From VRUE01 sp963703895 (GTDB lineage Bacteria; Actinomycetota; Thermoleophilia; Solirubrobacterales; 70-9), in NCBI GenBank assembly GCA_963703895.1, contig CAVPFX010000003.1:434001-498000 (forward strand): a DNA stretch of 64,000 nt, in the 5' to 3' direction. Each line of letters begins with the position of its first letter. Position 1 is the first letter of the stretch. Positions 24,937-32,566 of the stretch are shown in pieces. The notes under the pieces were generated by a model. The model saw only the letters and a list, made by a program, of their open reading frames with translations. It had not been told where the DNA came from and searched no databases. The position numbers and the translations under genes were made by a program.

Positions 24937-26013
24937 CTACCTGCCCTGAGCGGTTTGGATACCGAGGCTCGAATCGACTTCGGCGTCTTGCTCGAGCAGG
25001 CGACTGCGTGCAGCCTCCTTGCTCGGGTGGCCGTAGCGGGCCATGACGAGAGCGCCTCCGTCCTCGTGCCCGAGCTGCACGCTCACGTCGAAGTGGCTGG
25101 CGCCACGCTCAAGAAGCTGGGTGGCACAGAAGTGGCGAAGGTCGTGGAAGCGGATCGGCTTGATCTGACCGGCGAGACGATCGGGAGAGGTGCCCGAGTT
25201 GTCACGGACGGCCTTCCACGGGTAGTAGAGGTTGCCCTTGTTGAGGGCGGCGCCTCGCAGCGAATGAAAGACGAACGGCGAGTTCTCCCGGCGCGGCACC
25301 TGGTCCAAGACGCGGGCAGCGCGAAAGAAAGCGATCTCGCGTTCGTGGCCGTTCTTCGGCAGGCCGTACTTGCCGCCGTCCTTTCGCGCTCGCCTCACCC
25401 AAAGCGTCTCCTCGCCGATGTCTGACCACTGAAGCCCTTGCACCTCGGCGGCCCGAAGACCCGTCCAAGCCGTGAACTGGATCAGCGCCCGGAACTCGGT
25501 TGCATAGCCGCCGAGCACCATGCAGGCACTCAGCAGCTGGCGGAACTCCTCAAGGGTCGGCGGCGAGACCTCGGCGGTCTTCTCGGTCGCAGGGAGCCGG
25601 AGATTTGAGAACGGGTTGGCCTTGACGAGGCCGATGTTGTAGGCGTCTTCGTACATCGTGGAGACGCACTTCGAGACGTTGCGGGGGACACCGAGAGCCC
25701 AGAGGCGAGCCGAGGGTCGCTCAACCTCGCCAAGCAGGGTCGGGCCGAATCCCTCCTTGAAGCGACGCATGGCGATTGCGTAGTGCCGGCGCGTCGAGAC
25801 GGCCGGGCGCGGCCACTCTTCGAGCCAGCGATCTGCGAAGGCCGCGCAGGTCTCGTCGGTGCGGCGGTCCTGTAGCCGTTCGCGGAGCCGGTCTTCCGCT
25901 GCCTCGGCTTCGCTCTTCCGATCCCAAGGGCCGCCCTTTACCCAGTGCTGCTTGCCCTGGAATTCAAACTTGGCGAGCCAGCCGCGTCGCTTCTTGTCGA
26001 GCCAGACGGTCAC
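24937..26013 (-). CDS. int: tyrosine recombinase, phage integrase
   Basis: The 358-residue protein has an N-terminal arm-type domain (KRRGWLAKFEFQGKQHWVKG), a SAM-like core-binding domain and a C-terminal catalytic domain. The R-K-H-R-H-Y residues are visible: Arg in TGLRAAEVQGL, HDLRHFCATQLLERG (H-x-x-R), His in LGHEDGG and Tyr in MARYGHPS. It integrates and, with an excision factor, excises the prophage. GTG start; it overlaps the stop of the upstream small gene by 4 bases. Confidence 0.95.
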   Translation of the reverse strand: MTVWLDKKRRGWLAKFEFQGKQHWVKGGPWDRKSEAEAAEDRLRERLQDRRTDETCAAFADRWLEEWPRPAVSTRRHYAIAMRRFKEGFGPTLLGEVERPSARLWALGVPRNVSKCVSTMYEDAYNIGLVKANPFSNLRLPATEKTAEVSPPTLEEFRQLLSACMVLGGYATEFRALIQFTAWTGLRAAEVQGLQWSDIGEETLWVRRARKDGGKYGLPKNGHEREIAFFRAARVLDQVPRRENSPFVFHSLRGAALNKGNLYYPWKAVRDNSGTSPDRLAGQIKPIRFHDLRHFCATQLLERGASHFDVSVQLGHEDGGALVMARYGHPSKEAARSRLLEQDAEVDSSLGIQTAQGR

Positions 26014-26189
26014 TGCTGGCGAGCAATGACCTTGGGAGTGCCGTCAAGCTGCCACTGGACCTCAGCCACGACGTAGGTTCCGGTTCCGGTGACAATCGCC
26101 TCGCCCCGACACGGGACCCGAGCGAAAGCCCGCACGCTGCCTGTTGGCGAGCCAGCTTTCGGATGAAGCTCAACCTGTACTTGCGTCAC
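26010..26189 (-). CDS. 59-residue phage protein coupled to integrase
   Basis: GTG 26189 to TGA 26010 encodes VTQVQVELHPKAGSP and further beta-like strands (EAIVTGTGTYVVAEVQWQL). It overlaps the HTH gene upstream and the integrase downstream by 4 bases each (GTGA both times), which strongly supports translation. Function unknown; the excision and integration context suggests a recombination accessory role. Confidence 0.65.
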   Translation of the reverse strand: MTQVQVELHPKAGSPTGSVRAFARVPCRGEAIVTGTGTYVVAEVQWQLDGTPKVIARQQ

Positions 26190-26401
26190 GCTGCCGCTCC
26201 TCTCGTCCGCTCACGCGGGAAGCGAAGCACATTGCCGCCCTCTTCGGGGACGCCGGCCAAGGATGCTTCGACCTGACTGAGCAAATAGCGGTTTTGGCCG
26301 CCGACACGGAGGCAGGGAAGATCCATACGCTCGATCGAGCGCGTCGACTTCCTGAGCTTCAGCGCAAGTTCGCGCTTGGTGAGCCAGGGCTCGCTAGCCA
26401 C
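26186..26401 (-). CDS. excisionase-like helix-turn-helix protein
   Basis: The 71-residue protein starts EPWLTKRELALKLRKSTRSI, the opening of the MerR/excisionase winged-helix, then a wing with GQNRYLLSQVEASL. Xis proteins bend attachment-site DNA to favour excision. It lies two genes upstream of the integrase in the same overlapping operon, which fits. GTG start. Confidence 0.75.
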   Translation of the reverse strand: MASEPWLTKRELALKLRKSTRSIERMDLPCLRVGGQNRYLLSQVEASLAGVPEEGGNVLRFPRERTRGAAA

Positions 26402-26681
26402 TTCGCCCCTCCCGCTGGCCCTTGATCTGGTCGGCTAGGGCGAATAGGTCGTGAATCGGGTTGCCGGGCGGGCCAGGGCGGAGGTACCCCTGAGCGACCG
26501 CTATCGCCTCTAGTAGCTGGTCGCGTTGCTTGGAGTGAAGCTGCTCGTACTCGCGCAGGAAGTCGGGGCACAGCGCTTCGATGCGCATGTCCGCCCACTC
26601 CTCGGAATCCCGTGCCGGACCCGCCGGCGAACACGACTGCGCCCACTCAAGGTTGCGGAGCGATTCGGCCAGCCTCGTCAC
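26394..26681 (-). CDS. phage protein of unknown function
   Basis: The 95-residue, largely helical protein (MRIEALCPDFLREYEQLHSK, HDLFALADQIKG) starts at GTG 26681 with GGAGAAGGGG upstream. It overlaps the next gene by 8 bases. A longer frame would intrude into the upstream gene and lacks a ribosome site. Confidence 0.6.
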   Translation of the reverse strand: MTRLAESLRNLEWAQSCSPAGPARDSEEWADMRIEALCPDFLREYEQLHSKQRDQLLEAIAVAQGYLRPGPPGNPIHDLFALADQIKGQREGRSG

Positions 26682-26697
26682 TGCCCCCCTTCTCCCA

Positions 26698-26976
26698 TCA
26701 GCTCTTACCTCTGTTCTGAGCTGCGCCCGGCGATTCTTCGGGCCAGCCGTACTTGTCGATCGCGTCGGCGAGCGCTCGGTAACCATCAGCAGCGAGACGC
26801 AGGGGTGGCCAGCTCTTGTAGCGGCCTTTGACGATCGGCTCCAGCTCGTGTCCCCACGCCGCTTCTACCCAGCCGCGTTTGACGAAGGGCTGCCATTCAC
26901 GGAAGCCGGGTGTAAGCACGATGTGGCCGATCAGCACCTTGAGCTTTTCGAACTGCTTTTCGGTCGGAACGCTCAC
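26698..26976 (-). CDS. phage protein of unknown function
   Basis: The 92-residue protein is rich in aromatic and charged residues (GFREWQPFVKRGWVEAAWG, ADAIDKYGWPEES) and looks globular and cytoplasmic. It overlaps the preceding gene by 4 bases (ATGA). Confidence 0.62.
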   Translation of the reverse strand: MSVPTEKQFEKLKVLIGHIVLTPGFREWQPFVKRGWVEAAWGHELEPIVKGRYKSWPPLRLAADGYRALADAIDKYGWPEESPGAAQNRGKS

Positions 26977-27326
26977 CGCTTCCCACCGCCCTTTGACTCC
27001 CTGGCTGGTTCAACTCGCCAGGCAGCGACGGCGTGGTCAGCGCGGTGGGTGCACTCGTCCCACCAGCCTTCCTCGATTTCGTAGCAGCGACACTCGTCGG
27101 GCACCTTGTCTTCGTCGTAGTCGTCGGAGCCGGTGAAGTCGTCGCCTGGGTGTGCCGGGCAGTCGCCGGGGACCAGCTCGCGGATGTAGCCCTGGCGGAC
27201 GATCAGGTCGTAGCGGCCCCATTCCTCCTCGCAGAAACGCCGGGCCTCAGCGCGGGTGCACTTGCTCCGGGCGAACCAGTTGATGTCCTCGCATTCGCTC
27301 CCCGCCATCGGTTCAGCCATCCCCAC
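26973..27326 (-). CDS. Cys/acid-rich phage protein
   Basis: The 117-residue protein has seven Cys and many acidic residues (HPGDDFTGSDDYDEDKVPDE, then CRCYEIEEGWWDEC), which could bind metal. A Met at about residue 8 is an alternative start. It is the first gene of the short block leading to integrase and is preceded by the repeated leader element at 27334. Confidence 0.62.
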   Translation of the reverse strand: MGMAEPMAGSECEDINWFARSKCTRAEARRFCEEEWGRYDLIVRQGYIRELVPGDCPAHPGDDFTGSDDYDEDKVPDECRCYEIEEGWWDECTHRADHAVAAWRVEPARESKGGGKR

Positions 27327-27333
27327 CCTCCCC

Positions 27334-27354
27334 CTCGTCTAGATCTACCCAGGG
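27334..27354 (-). promoter_or_regulatory. leader element, copy 1
   Basis: The 21 bases here match 17 of 21 bases at 35386-35406, including an unbroken TCTACCCAGGG. Both copies lie in the short intergenic leader of a minus-strand gene, in the same orientation. It may be a promoter, a repressor site or a start-associated sequence. Confidence 0.5.
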
Positions 27355-27376
27355 GGTCGGGGTAACATCGAAGGCG

Positions 27377-27700
27377 ATGAATGGCGTTTCACTCTCAATC
27401 GGGGCTTTCCTCAATGGAATCGCCGAGCAGGAAAAGCAGGAACGCACCAAAGCGGTGGAGCTGAGCCCGCAGCGCGTTGGTGCAAGGCAGAAGCGGCTCG
27501 CCTCGCAGATAGATCGCCGAGCGCTAGGGGAAATCGTGGAGCTGCCAGAGTGGCTCGATGAGCTCAAGCAAGTCGAGGAGATGCCCTGGTACTTCGGCCT
27601 CGACAAGGCGCCGCCAGAGGGCATGACCGGGCAGGAGCTGGTCCGGGTGATCGGCACCAAAGGCGGCCTGGGTTCGACGGACGTAGTCCTCGGCGCCTGA
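27377..27700 (+). CDS. hypothetical phage protein (plus-strand island)
   Basis: The 107-residue protein has a charged helical middle (NGIAEQEKQERTKAVELSPQ) and a C-terminal half with ELPEWLDELKQVEEMPWYFG. It starts at ATG 27377 after CGAAGG. It is one of three plus-strand genes set against the surrounding minus-strand operon. No function is recognised. Confidence 0.6.
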   Translation: MNGVSLSIGAFLNGIAEQEKQERTKAVELSPQRVGARQKRLASQIDRRALGEIVELPEWLDELKQVEEMPWYFGLDKAPPEGMTGQELVRVIGTKGGLGSTDVVLGA

Positions 27701-27787
27701 GCTCTACTCGCCATGGTCGCGCTCCTTTAGCTCCCCGGCCGGACTCTTCCCACACTTTCCGTTTGACAGACGGGGGAAAATGAAGCC

Positions 27788-28012
27788 ATGCTGCAAGCCA
27801 AGGAAGCCGCCGTTTCCACACCCGATCAGTCCGTCGCGATGGGCCTGCCTGAAGCAGAGTTCGGCATCATCTACGCGGTCAAAGGGGGCGAGCAGTTCAC
27901 GCTCGTTGGCGATCCTGATTTCGCGCGCTTCCTGCTCGAGACGCCGGCGAACCTCTTGGCCGAGGTAACGATCCCCGAGTTCAAGTTCCCCCTGATTCGA
28001 CCTGGTTGGTGA
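27788..28012 (+). CDS. hypothetical phage protein (plus-strand island)
   Basis: The 74-residue protein (FGIIYAVKGGEQFTLVGDPD, then FARFLLETPANLLAEVTIPE) looks like a small alpha/beta domain. It is 3 bases upstream of the HNH gene, so the two are probably coupled. Confidence 0.6.
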   Translation: MLQAKEAAVSTPDQSVAMGLPEAEFGIIYAVKGGEQFTLVGDPDFARFLLETPANLLAEVTIPEFKFPLIRPGW

Positions 28013-28015
28013 GCA

Positions 28016-28303
28016 GTGCCGACGATCTCCAAAGCCAAGCGCGAACGGATCTACGAGCGGGACGACTACACCTGCACGAAATGCGGCAGGAAGATGCGGC
28101 GCGAGGATCTCGACTTGACCATCGACCACATCGTGCCCGTTGCTCTTGACGGGACCGGTAGAGAATCCAATCTCGTGACGATGTGCCAACCGTGCAACCA
28201 GGCAAAGGGGGGCGAGTTGCCGGCCGGGTTGAAAGCCCCCGCCGAGGAATCGGCGGCTCTCAAGCAGGGGCTCCGGGATCGCTTCCCGATGGACTATCCG
28301 TAG
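28016..28303 (+). CDS. HNH endonuclease
   Basis: The 95-residue protein has the complete HNH module: CTKCGRKM (zinc Cys pair), DHIVPVALDGTGRESNLVTM (H, N) and CQPCNQAKG (second Cys pair and final lysine). Small phage HNH proteins nick DNA during packaging or act as homing enzymes. The GTG start at 28016 is used. It is on the plus strand, opposite its neighbours, which is common for mobile or homing genes. Confidence 0.87.
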   Translation: MPTISKAKRERIYERDDYTCTKCGRKMRREDLDLTIDHIVPVALDGTGRESNLVTMCQPCNQAKGGELPAGLKAPAEESAALKQGLRDRFPMDYP

Positions 28304-28311
28304 CGCTCCAC

Positions 28312-28692
28312 TCATCGCTCCCCTGCCTCCTCACGGGTATTGGAGTCCGGGTCGACTGCCGATTTCAGCGCTGCGGTCAGCCGCTCGACCTCGTCACGCA
28401 GTCGCTGGTTGTCGGAGATCAGGTGGGCATACTGGGACCAGCTCGGCTCTTCGCCGGTTTGCTCTCGCCAGCGTTCGGCGGTCGGTCCCCAGTCGAACAT
28501 GAACGCGTCTCGGGCGCGGCGAAGCTCGCCCATCTCGGCGTCGAGCAAGCCGTTGGCCTCGCACCACTCGAAGACGCCCAGCGTGGCGACGAGGGCGTTC
28601 AGCTTCTCGCGGGACGGCCAGCCCTGCGAGCCAGCCGTGATCGGCGGATCGGGTGGCCCCGGCGGCTTCAGAGGTCCGCCCCCTTTAGCCAT
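28312..28692 (-). CDS. phage protein of unknown function
   Basis: The 126-residue protein has a Pro/Gly-rich N-terminus (KGGGPLKPPGPPDPP) and a helical remainder with FEWCEANGLLDAEMGELRRA. Its ATG overlaps the stop of the upstream gene by 8 bases (ATGGCTAA). Confidence 0.58.
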   Translation of the reverse strand: MAKGGGPLKPPGPPDPPITAGSQGWPSREKLNALVATLGVFEWCEANGLLDAEMGELRRARDAFMFDWGPTAERWREQTGEEPSWSQYAHLISDNQRLRDEVERLTAALKSAVDPDSNTREEAGER

Positions 28693-28975
28693 CGCCATCC
28701 TCCAGGGAGTCGAGGGCGGCTTCGATCTCGCTGAAGCGGACGAACGCCCCGATGCCAGGGCGGTCGAGGACGTTCCCAACCGGGCTGATCGCAAGCCTCG
28801 GCAGCTTCTCAAGCGCCTCCCCTACCCGCTGTCTCTCCTGGGAGCGGATCGACGGGGCGGCGGCGGCGAGGACCTCGCGCAGCCCATCGGACTCGCTGGA
28901 CTGGCCGAACACCATCTTCTCGGCGATGCGCGCCAGCTTCACCGCCTCCTCCGGCATCTCTACCTCACCTGGCAT
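28685..28975 (-). CDS. phage protein of unknown function
   Basis: The 96-residue protein is mostly helical (EAVKLARIAEKMVFGQSSES, RSQERQRVGEALEKLPRLAI). It overlaps the downstream gene by 8 and the upstream gene by 11 bases. Confidence 0.58.
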   Translation of the reverse strand: MPGEVEMPEEAVKLARIAEKMVFGQSSESDGLREVLAAAAPSIRSQERQRVGEALEKLPRLAISPVGNVLDRPGIGAFVRFSEIEAALDSLEDGDG

Positions 28976-29141
28976 CTGAGGCTCCTGGCTCAGGATGAAG
29001 TTGGGCGAGCAGTGTCTCCCAGTCTGGGTTGACCGCTTCGTCTTCGATCAGATCGCAGGCACGGTCGTCGAAACTCTCAAGGCGGTCGATCTGGTGCCGC
29101 GCCCAAAGCACGTCGAGGCGAAGCTGTCCCTCACTCCCCAC
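28965..29141 (-). CDS. 58-residue phage protein
   Basis: GTG 29141 to TGA 28965 encodes VGSEGQLRLDVLWARHQIDR followed by acidic helices (SFDDRACDLIEDEAVNPDWE). Overlaps with both neighbouring genes support translation. Function unknown. Confidence 0.55.
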   Translation of the reverse strand: MGSEGQLRLDVLWARHQIDRLESFDDRACDLIEDEAVNPDWETLLAQLHPEPGASDAR

Positions 29142-29331
29142 TGGAGCCTCCCTTCAGGGAATCGCGCTGTTCGACGGCGAGGACCAGTCCGGCAAAGAGC
29201 GGCGAGGAGTTCTCAGTCGATGCACCGTCCGCGACGAAGCGCTCGGCGACGGCGACCCAGTCCTCGGCGCTTTGTGGCTTGTGCTCCTCCCAGAGCGCGA
29301 GGCCGTCTGCGATCTCGGTCGGATCAACCAC
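29131..29331 (-). CDS. 66-residue phage protein
   Basis: The helical, acidic protein (PTEIADGLALWEEHKPQSAE) starts at GTG 29331, which overlaps the upstream stop by 8 bases (GTGGTTGA). Function unknown. Confidence 0.55.
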   Translation of the reverse strand: MVDPTEIADGLALWEEHKPQSAEDWVAVAERFVADGASTENSSPLFAGLVLAVEQRDSLKGGSSGE

Positions 29332-31030
29332 GGCGCTCCCCCTCCTTCAGCTCGGCTGCCTTCTCACGGGCTAGCTGGGCGGCGTTCGCATAGGCGCCCT
29401 TGCGTGCCGATGACTCGTCCTGAGCCTTCGCGAGCCGACTCAACAAAGCGGCCAGCCCATCCAGTGCGGTTTCGGCTCGCCCTAGCTTGATCCCGGCTTG
29501 CATGTGGTCGACGGCGGCTTCATCGCAACGAGCCATCCAGCGGTCCCGCTCTGCCTCGGCCTTGGAGGCGCGGTCTTCGGCTTCCTCTCGTTTCTCGATC
29601 TCCAACCGAAGGTTGTGCGCCAATTCAATCTCCGCCCCCCGCGCGATCATCAGCTTCTCCTCCAGCTCCGAGGAGTCCTGGGAGGTGGCATGTACGAGGT
29701 GCCAACCGCCTGCTTCGAGGGCAGTAAGGAGTGAGGCCCATTCGGCCAAGGTCGTCTGGTCAAGATCGTCCAGTTCGGCCTCGATCGCGATTCGGTGGAT
29801 CGCCTCAACCGCGTCTTCACCCTCACCTGCTGCTCCGCCTGGATGCTTCGGTGCTGAGTCCTGGGAGGTGGCTGGGGCGTAGCGGCGGAGTTCGGCGGGT
29901 TTGCCGACGAGATCAGGTGCCGCATGGACGGGACCGCGCCTGCCAACCTCTCGCCAAAGCGCAACCTCCGGCCAGTCCTCCTCGTCTCCTCCCTCTGGTT
30001 GCTCCTTCTTCTTGTTGCGCTCGACCATCCATTGCGGTTCAGGCGCATCGTGCCTTTTGCCTTTATCGCTACGGCACGAGCAATGATCGGGCCACCAGTC
30101 CCACTCGCACGCGTCCGGGTTGCGGCAACCTTCCTCTACCTGGGTAGGGGCTGGGTTGCAGTCGGGGCAATCACGCCATGGGTTCAACGAGGACGCCTGC
30201 GGGACCAAGCCGCTTCCGCCGCACGTCCCACACCGCTCCTGATCTCCCTGGGAGTCTGAGGGGGGCGCGAGAAGCTCTTTGTAGACCTCGCGGGTCTGCG
30301 CCAGGCGCTCGTGGCTAATGGACGCAGCGGCCGGGCAACAATCGGCAGCACGGGCGTAATAGGCCAACTCCTCGACCACCCGCTCCCGTAGCCTCTCTAC
30401 CTCTCCTGCTGGGGGCTGCGCGGAATCGTGGAAGGCGTCCGGGCAGTGCCAGTGCGCCCGCCTCTCGTCACTGAGAATTGAGGCGTCGGTCCAGACGAAC
30501 CGCGCTGGCTTGCCCTTCCTGTTGGTCGCGTTCACGAGGGACGGATCGTCGCTGCCGCAGGTTGGGCACTCCTCCCCCCGATGCTCCCGAGAGGCGAGGT
30601 TGCGGAGGAAGTTGGCGTAACCCTCGTAGCGCTTGCCAACGACGGAGTTGAAGTGCTCCCTTGCCAGGTGGCGAAGCTCTTTCTCGATCTGCCCCAGCGT
30701 CTTTTTCTCCTGATCGCTAAGTGGGGCGGGGGGCTGGGAAGAAGGCGGGAGTGAGAAGCGGCTGGCGAGACGCTCGAGGTCGTCTCGCATCCACTCGTCG
30801 TCGGCGACCTTGGCCAGGTCAAGCAGCTCGGCGACGGCTCGTTCGCGGCGCTCGACTGGGTCGTCCCCCTGGTGCTCTGGCTGGGAGAGGGAAAGAGCGG
30901 TGTCAGCAATCCACTTGGCTTCCATGACCTTCCAGGTGTCCGGGCGGTCCCAGCCCATAAAGGTCGAGATTTGCTTGAGTCGGCCGCGAAGCTGTTCCGT
31001 CACCGAGAGCGTCTGTGTGCGGTCAGGCAT
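29324..31030 (-). CDS. large mosaic phage protein with zinc ribbons and coiled coil
   Basis: The 568-residue protein appears assembled from short modules: a charged helical N-terminus, a zinc ribbon CPTCGSDDP (near 155), a DnaJ-like CGTCGGSGLV with CPDCNP (near 270-300), a further Cys-rich patch (CSCRSDKGK), two similar ATSQDS segments (near 395 and 455), and a C-terminal coiled coil (LEIEKREEAEDRASKAEAER). No enzyme motif is visible. It may be a scaffold or a fusion of several of the small proteins typical of this operon. Confidence 0.65.
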   Translation of the reverse strand: MPDRTQTLSVTEQLRGRLKQISTFMGWDRPDTWKVMEAKWIADTALSLSQPEHQGDDPVERRERAVAELLDLAKVADDEWMRDDLERLASRFSLPPSSQPPAPLSDQEKKTLGQIEKELRHLAREHFNSVVGKRYEGYANFLRNLASREHRGEECPTCGSDDPSLVNATNRKGKPARFVWTDASILSDERRAHWHCPDAFHDSAQPPAGEVERLRERVVEELAYYARAADCCPAAASISHERLAQTREVYKELLAPPSDSQGDQERCGTCGGSGLVPQASSLNPWRDCPDCNPAPTQVEEGCRNPDACEWDWWPDHCSCRSDKGKRHDAPEPQWMVERNKKKEQPEGGDEEDWPEVALWREVGRRGPVHAAPDLVGKPAELRRYAPATSQDSAPKHPGGAAGEGEDAVEAIHRIAIEAELDDLDQTTLAEWASLLTALEAGGWHLVHATSQDSSELEEKLMIARGAEIELAHNLRLEIEKREEAEDRASKAEAERDRWMARCDEAAVDHMQAGIKLGRAETALDGLAALLSRLAKAQDESSARKGAYANAAQLAREKAAELKEGERRG

Positions 31031-31256
31031 TGCGGTCGACCTGCCTCAGGAAGCGGTCGACAATGGCTCGGGTGGCTGGCTCTTTGGAGCGCGACGCGCC
31101 GATGATGAACGCCATGTCCTTGCGAGCGGCCGTCGTGTCGCCGTTGCGGGCCTTGACCAGCTGGCAGAGAGCGTGCGGGTGGAACTCGGGTTGCTCCTTG
31201 CCGCCCACCATGCCGCAGATTGCGCAGCCAACTGTCTGTGTGCGGTCGCTCACCAC
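31023..31256 (-). CDS. 77-residue phage protein with CxxC motif
   Basis: The protein begins MVSDRTQTVGCAICGMVGGK, then a helical part with His residues that could complete a zinc site (FHPHALCQLVKA). It shares the start DRTQT with the 568-residue protein downstream (PDRTQTL), suggesting a common upstream origin. The 8-base overlap with that gene is ATGCCTGA. Confidence 0.6.
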   Translation of the reverse strand: MVSDRTQTVGCAICGMVGGKEQPEFHPHALCQLVKARNGDTTAARKDMAFIIGASRSKEPATRAIVDRFLRQVDRNA

Positions 31257-31474
31257 GAGCCTGCCTCGCAGCGGGGCGTCTCGATGCCACCAAGAATGGC
31301 GTCCCGGTCAAACCCCTCGCCACTGCGGATCATGTAGCCGTCCTCATTGCAGGCAAGGACTGTGGCGTCGGAGCCATGGAAGTAGAGGCCGACCGACTCC
31401 GCCAGTGCCTTGATCGCCTTCTCGACGCGGCGCACGGCCCGTGTCTCAGCGACGGTCATCTCTCGGTCGCTCAC
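31250..31474 (-). CDS. 74-residue phage protein
   Basis: The protein has a helical N-terminal half (AETRAVRRVEKAIKALAESV) and a beta-like C-terminal half (GYMIRSGEGFDRDAILGG). It overlaps both neighbours by 4-7 bases. No function is assigned. Confidence 0.58.
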   Translation of the reverse strand: MSDREMTVAETRAVRRVEKAIKALAESVGLYFHGSDATVLACNEDGYMIRSGEGFDRDAILGGIETPRCEAGSW

Positions 31475-31749
31475 TGGTCTTTGCCTCCTTCGCGGAGGTC
31501 ACGAGCAAGCCGGGTGGCGAGTGCGGCCACCTGGATCAACTCGTCGGTGGTGCCCAACCAACCAAGGCCGCAGAAGTCATCATGGCGGTCGTCCTCGAAC
31601 GCTTGGAAGACCTCTTTGGTCTCGTCTTCGAGGCAGGCGATACCAAGGCGGATCGACCGGCGGTCGCGTTCGAACGCAGGCCAACGTTGGTCCTGTCGCT
31701 CAACCTCACGCTCGATCATCTGCGCGACGGTTGGAGAAGCGCAACTCAC
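31471..31749 (-). CDS. MazG-like nucleotide pyrophosphohydrolase-type protein
   Basis: The 92-residue all-helical protein has ACLEDETKEVFQAFEDD, fitting the E-x-x-E metal motif of MazG-like folds, and TDELIQVAALATRLARDL, the final D/E helix seen in actinophage MazG-like proteins. Such enzymes clean the nucleotide pool or cut (p)ppGpp. The match is by motif pattern; the second metal motif is weak. Confidence 0.55.
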   Translation of the reverse strand: MSCASPTVAQMIEREVERQDQRWPAFERDRRSIRLGIACLEDETKEVFQAFEDDRHDDFCGLGWLGTTDELIQVAALATRLARDLREGGKDQ

Positions 31750-32042
31750 TTGGCACCTCCTACCTGCTCTATGGCGGTCTGGATCGTTGACGAGGTCTCG
31801 AAGAGAGCGTTCGCTTGCGCCTCGGCGGTGTAGGACGAGAACAACGGATGGCGACCTCGCGTTACCCGCTCAACAACCTCATCGGAGAGGAGGCCGGAGA
31901 CGGGGATGACCCGCTCAACCTCTCGCCTGCAGAGCGGGCAGCGATCAGGCTCTGGGTAGGGACTCACGAGCGCGTCGCAGAAAGTGCAGACCGACCGCGC
32001 TTTCGAGCCGCCCCTCTCTGCCCGCTCTGTTGTCTTAGGCAT
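31746..32042 (-). CDS. zinc-ribbon phage protein
   Basis: The 98-residue protein carries CTFCDALVSPYPEPDRCPLC near residues 20-40, a classic zinc ribbon, then a basic segment and a helical tail. ATG 32042 overlaps the upstream stop by 8 bases (ATGCCTAA), which supports this start over a longer frame. It may bind nucleic acid. Confidence 0.62.
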   Translation of the reverse strand: MPKTTERAERGGSKARSVCTFCDALVSPYPEPDRCPLCRREVERVIPVSGLLSDEVVERVTRGRHPLFSSYTAEAQANALFETSSTIQTAIEQVGGAK

Positions 32043-32307
32043 CGGAACCACCTGCGTGTGGGATGACCATGCCTGGCCGTGACAGCGCGATTTGTGTCTC
32101 ACGGGACTTCCGTATCTTCCGTATCTCGGAGGCGACCTTGAGATTCGCCTCGGCCACCGCGAGATTGGACTGCACCAAGGCGGTTACATAGTTGAGGAGC
32201 CGCTCGTCGTTGCTGTCACCCGGATCGCCAAGGGTCTCGATGGCAATCGCCATGAAGTTGGACCCGAAGTTTTCCTTTGCCTCGTCACTCGTTGCGGTGT
32301 TAGCCAT
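32035..32307 (-). CDS. 90-residue phage protein
   Basis: A mostly helical protein (SNLAVAEANLKVASEIRKIR) with a basic C-terminal third, possibly nucleic-acid binding. It has 8-base overlaps with both neighbours. Confidence 0.58.
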   Translation of the reverse strand: MANTATSDEAKENFGSNFMAIAIETLGDPGDSNDERLLNYVTALVQSNLAVAEANLKVASEIRKIRKSRETQIALSRPGMVIPHAGGSDA

Positions 32308-32566
32308 TACTGGCGTCTCCCTTCTCTTCGTCGTTTATTAGGAGGAGGTGCGAGCAGAGGAAGTCGCCGTTCTTCGTTTCCTCAGCCCAGAAGCGCTCGA
32401 AGGTCTGCGTTACGGGATGGCGGATGCCGACCTCAACCAGGCCGCCGGTTGACGGGCCGTCTAGCTCGACCACTTCGAGGCTGTCCGCGTACGGCACATC
32501 CACATGCACCCGTGAGCCCACCTCTAGAGCACGGCCTTGGGCGTCGTACACCTTTGGGTGGTTCAT
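32300..32566 (-). CDS. 88-residue phage protein
   Basis: The beta-rich protein (GSRVHVDVPYADSLEVVELD, FERFWAEETKNGDFLC) starts at ATG 32566, which overlaps the C5 methyltransferase stop by 4 bases. Its barrel-like N-terminus resembles small accessory domains, but no family is certain. Confidence 0.58.
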   Translation of the reverse strand: MNHPKVYDAQGRALEVGSRVHVDVPYADSLEVVELDGPSTGGLVEVGIRHPVTQTFERFWAEETKNGDFLCSHLLLINDEEKGDASNG

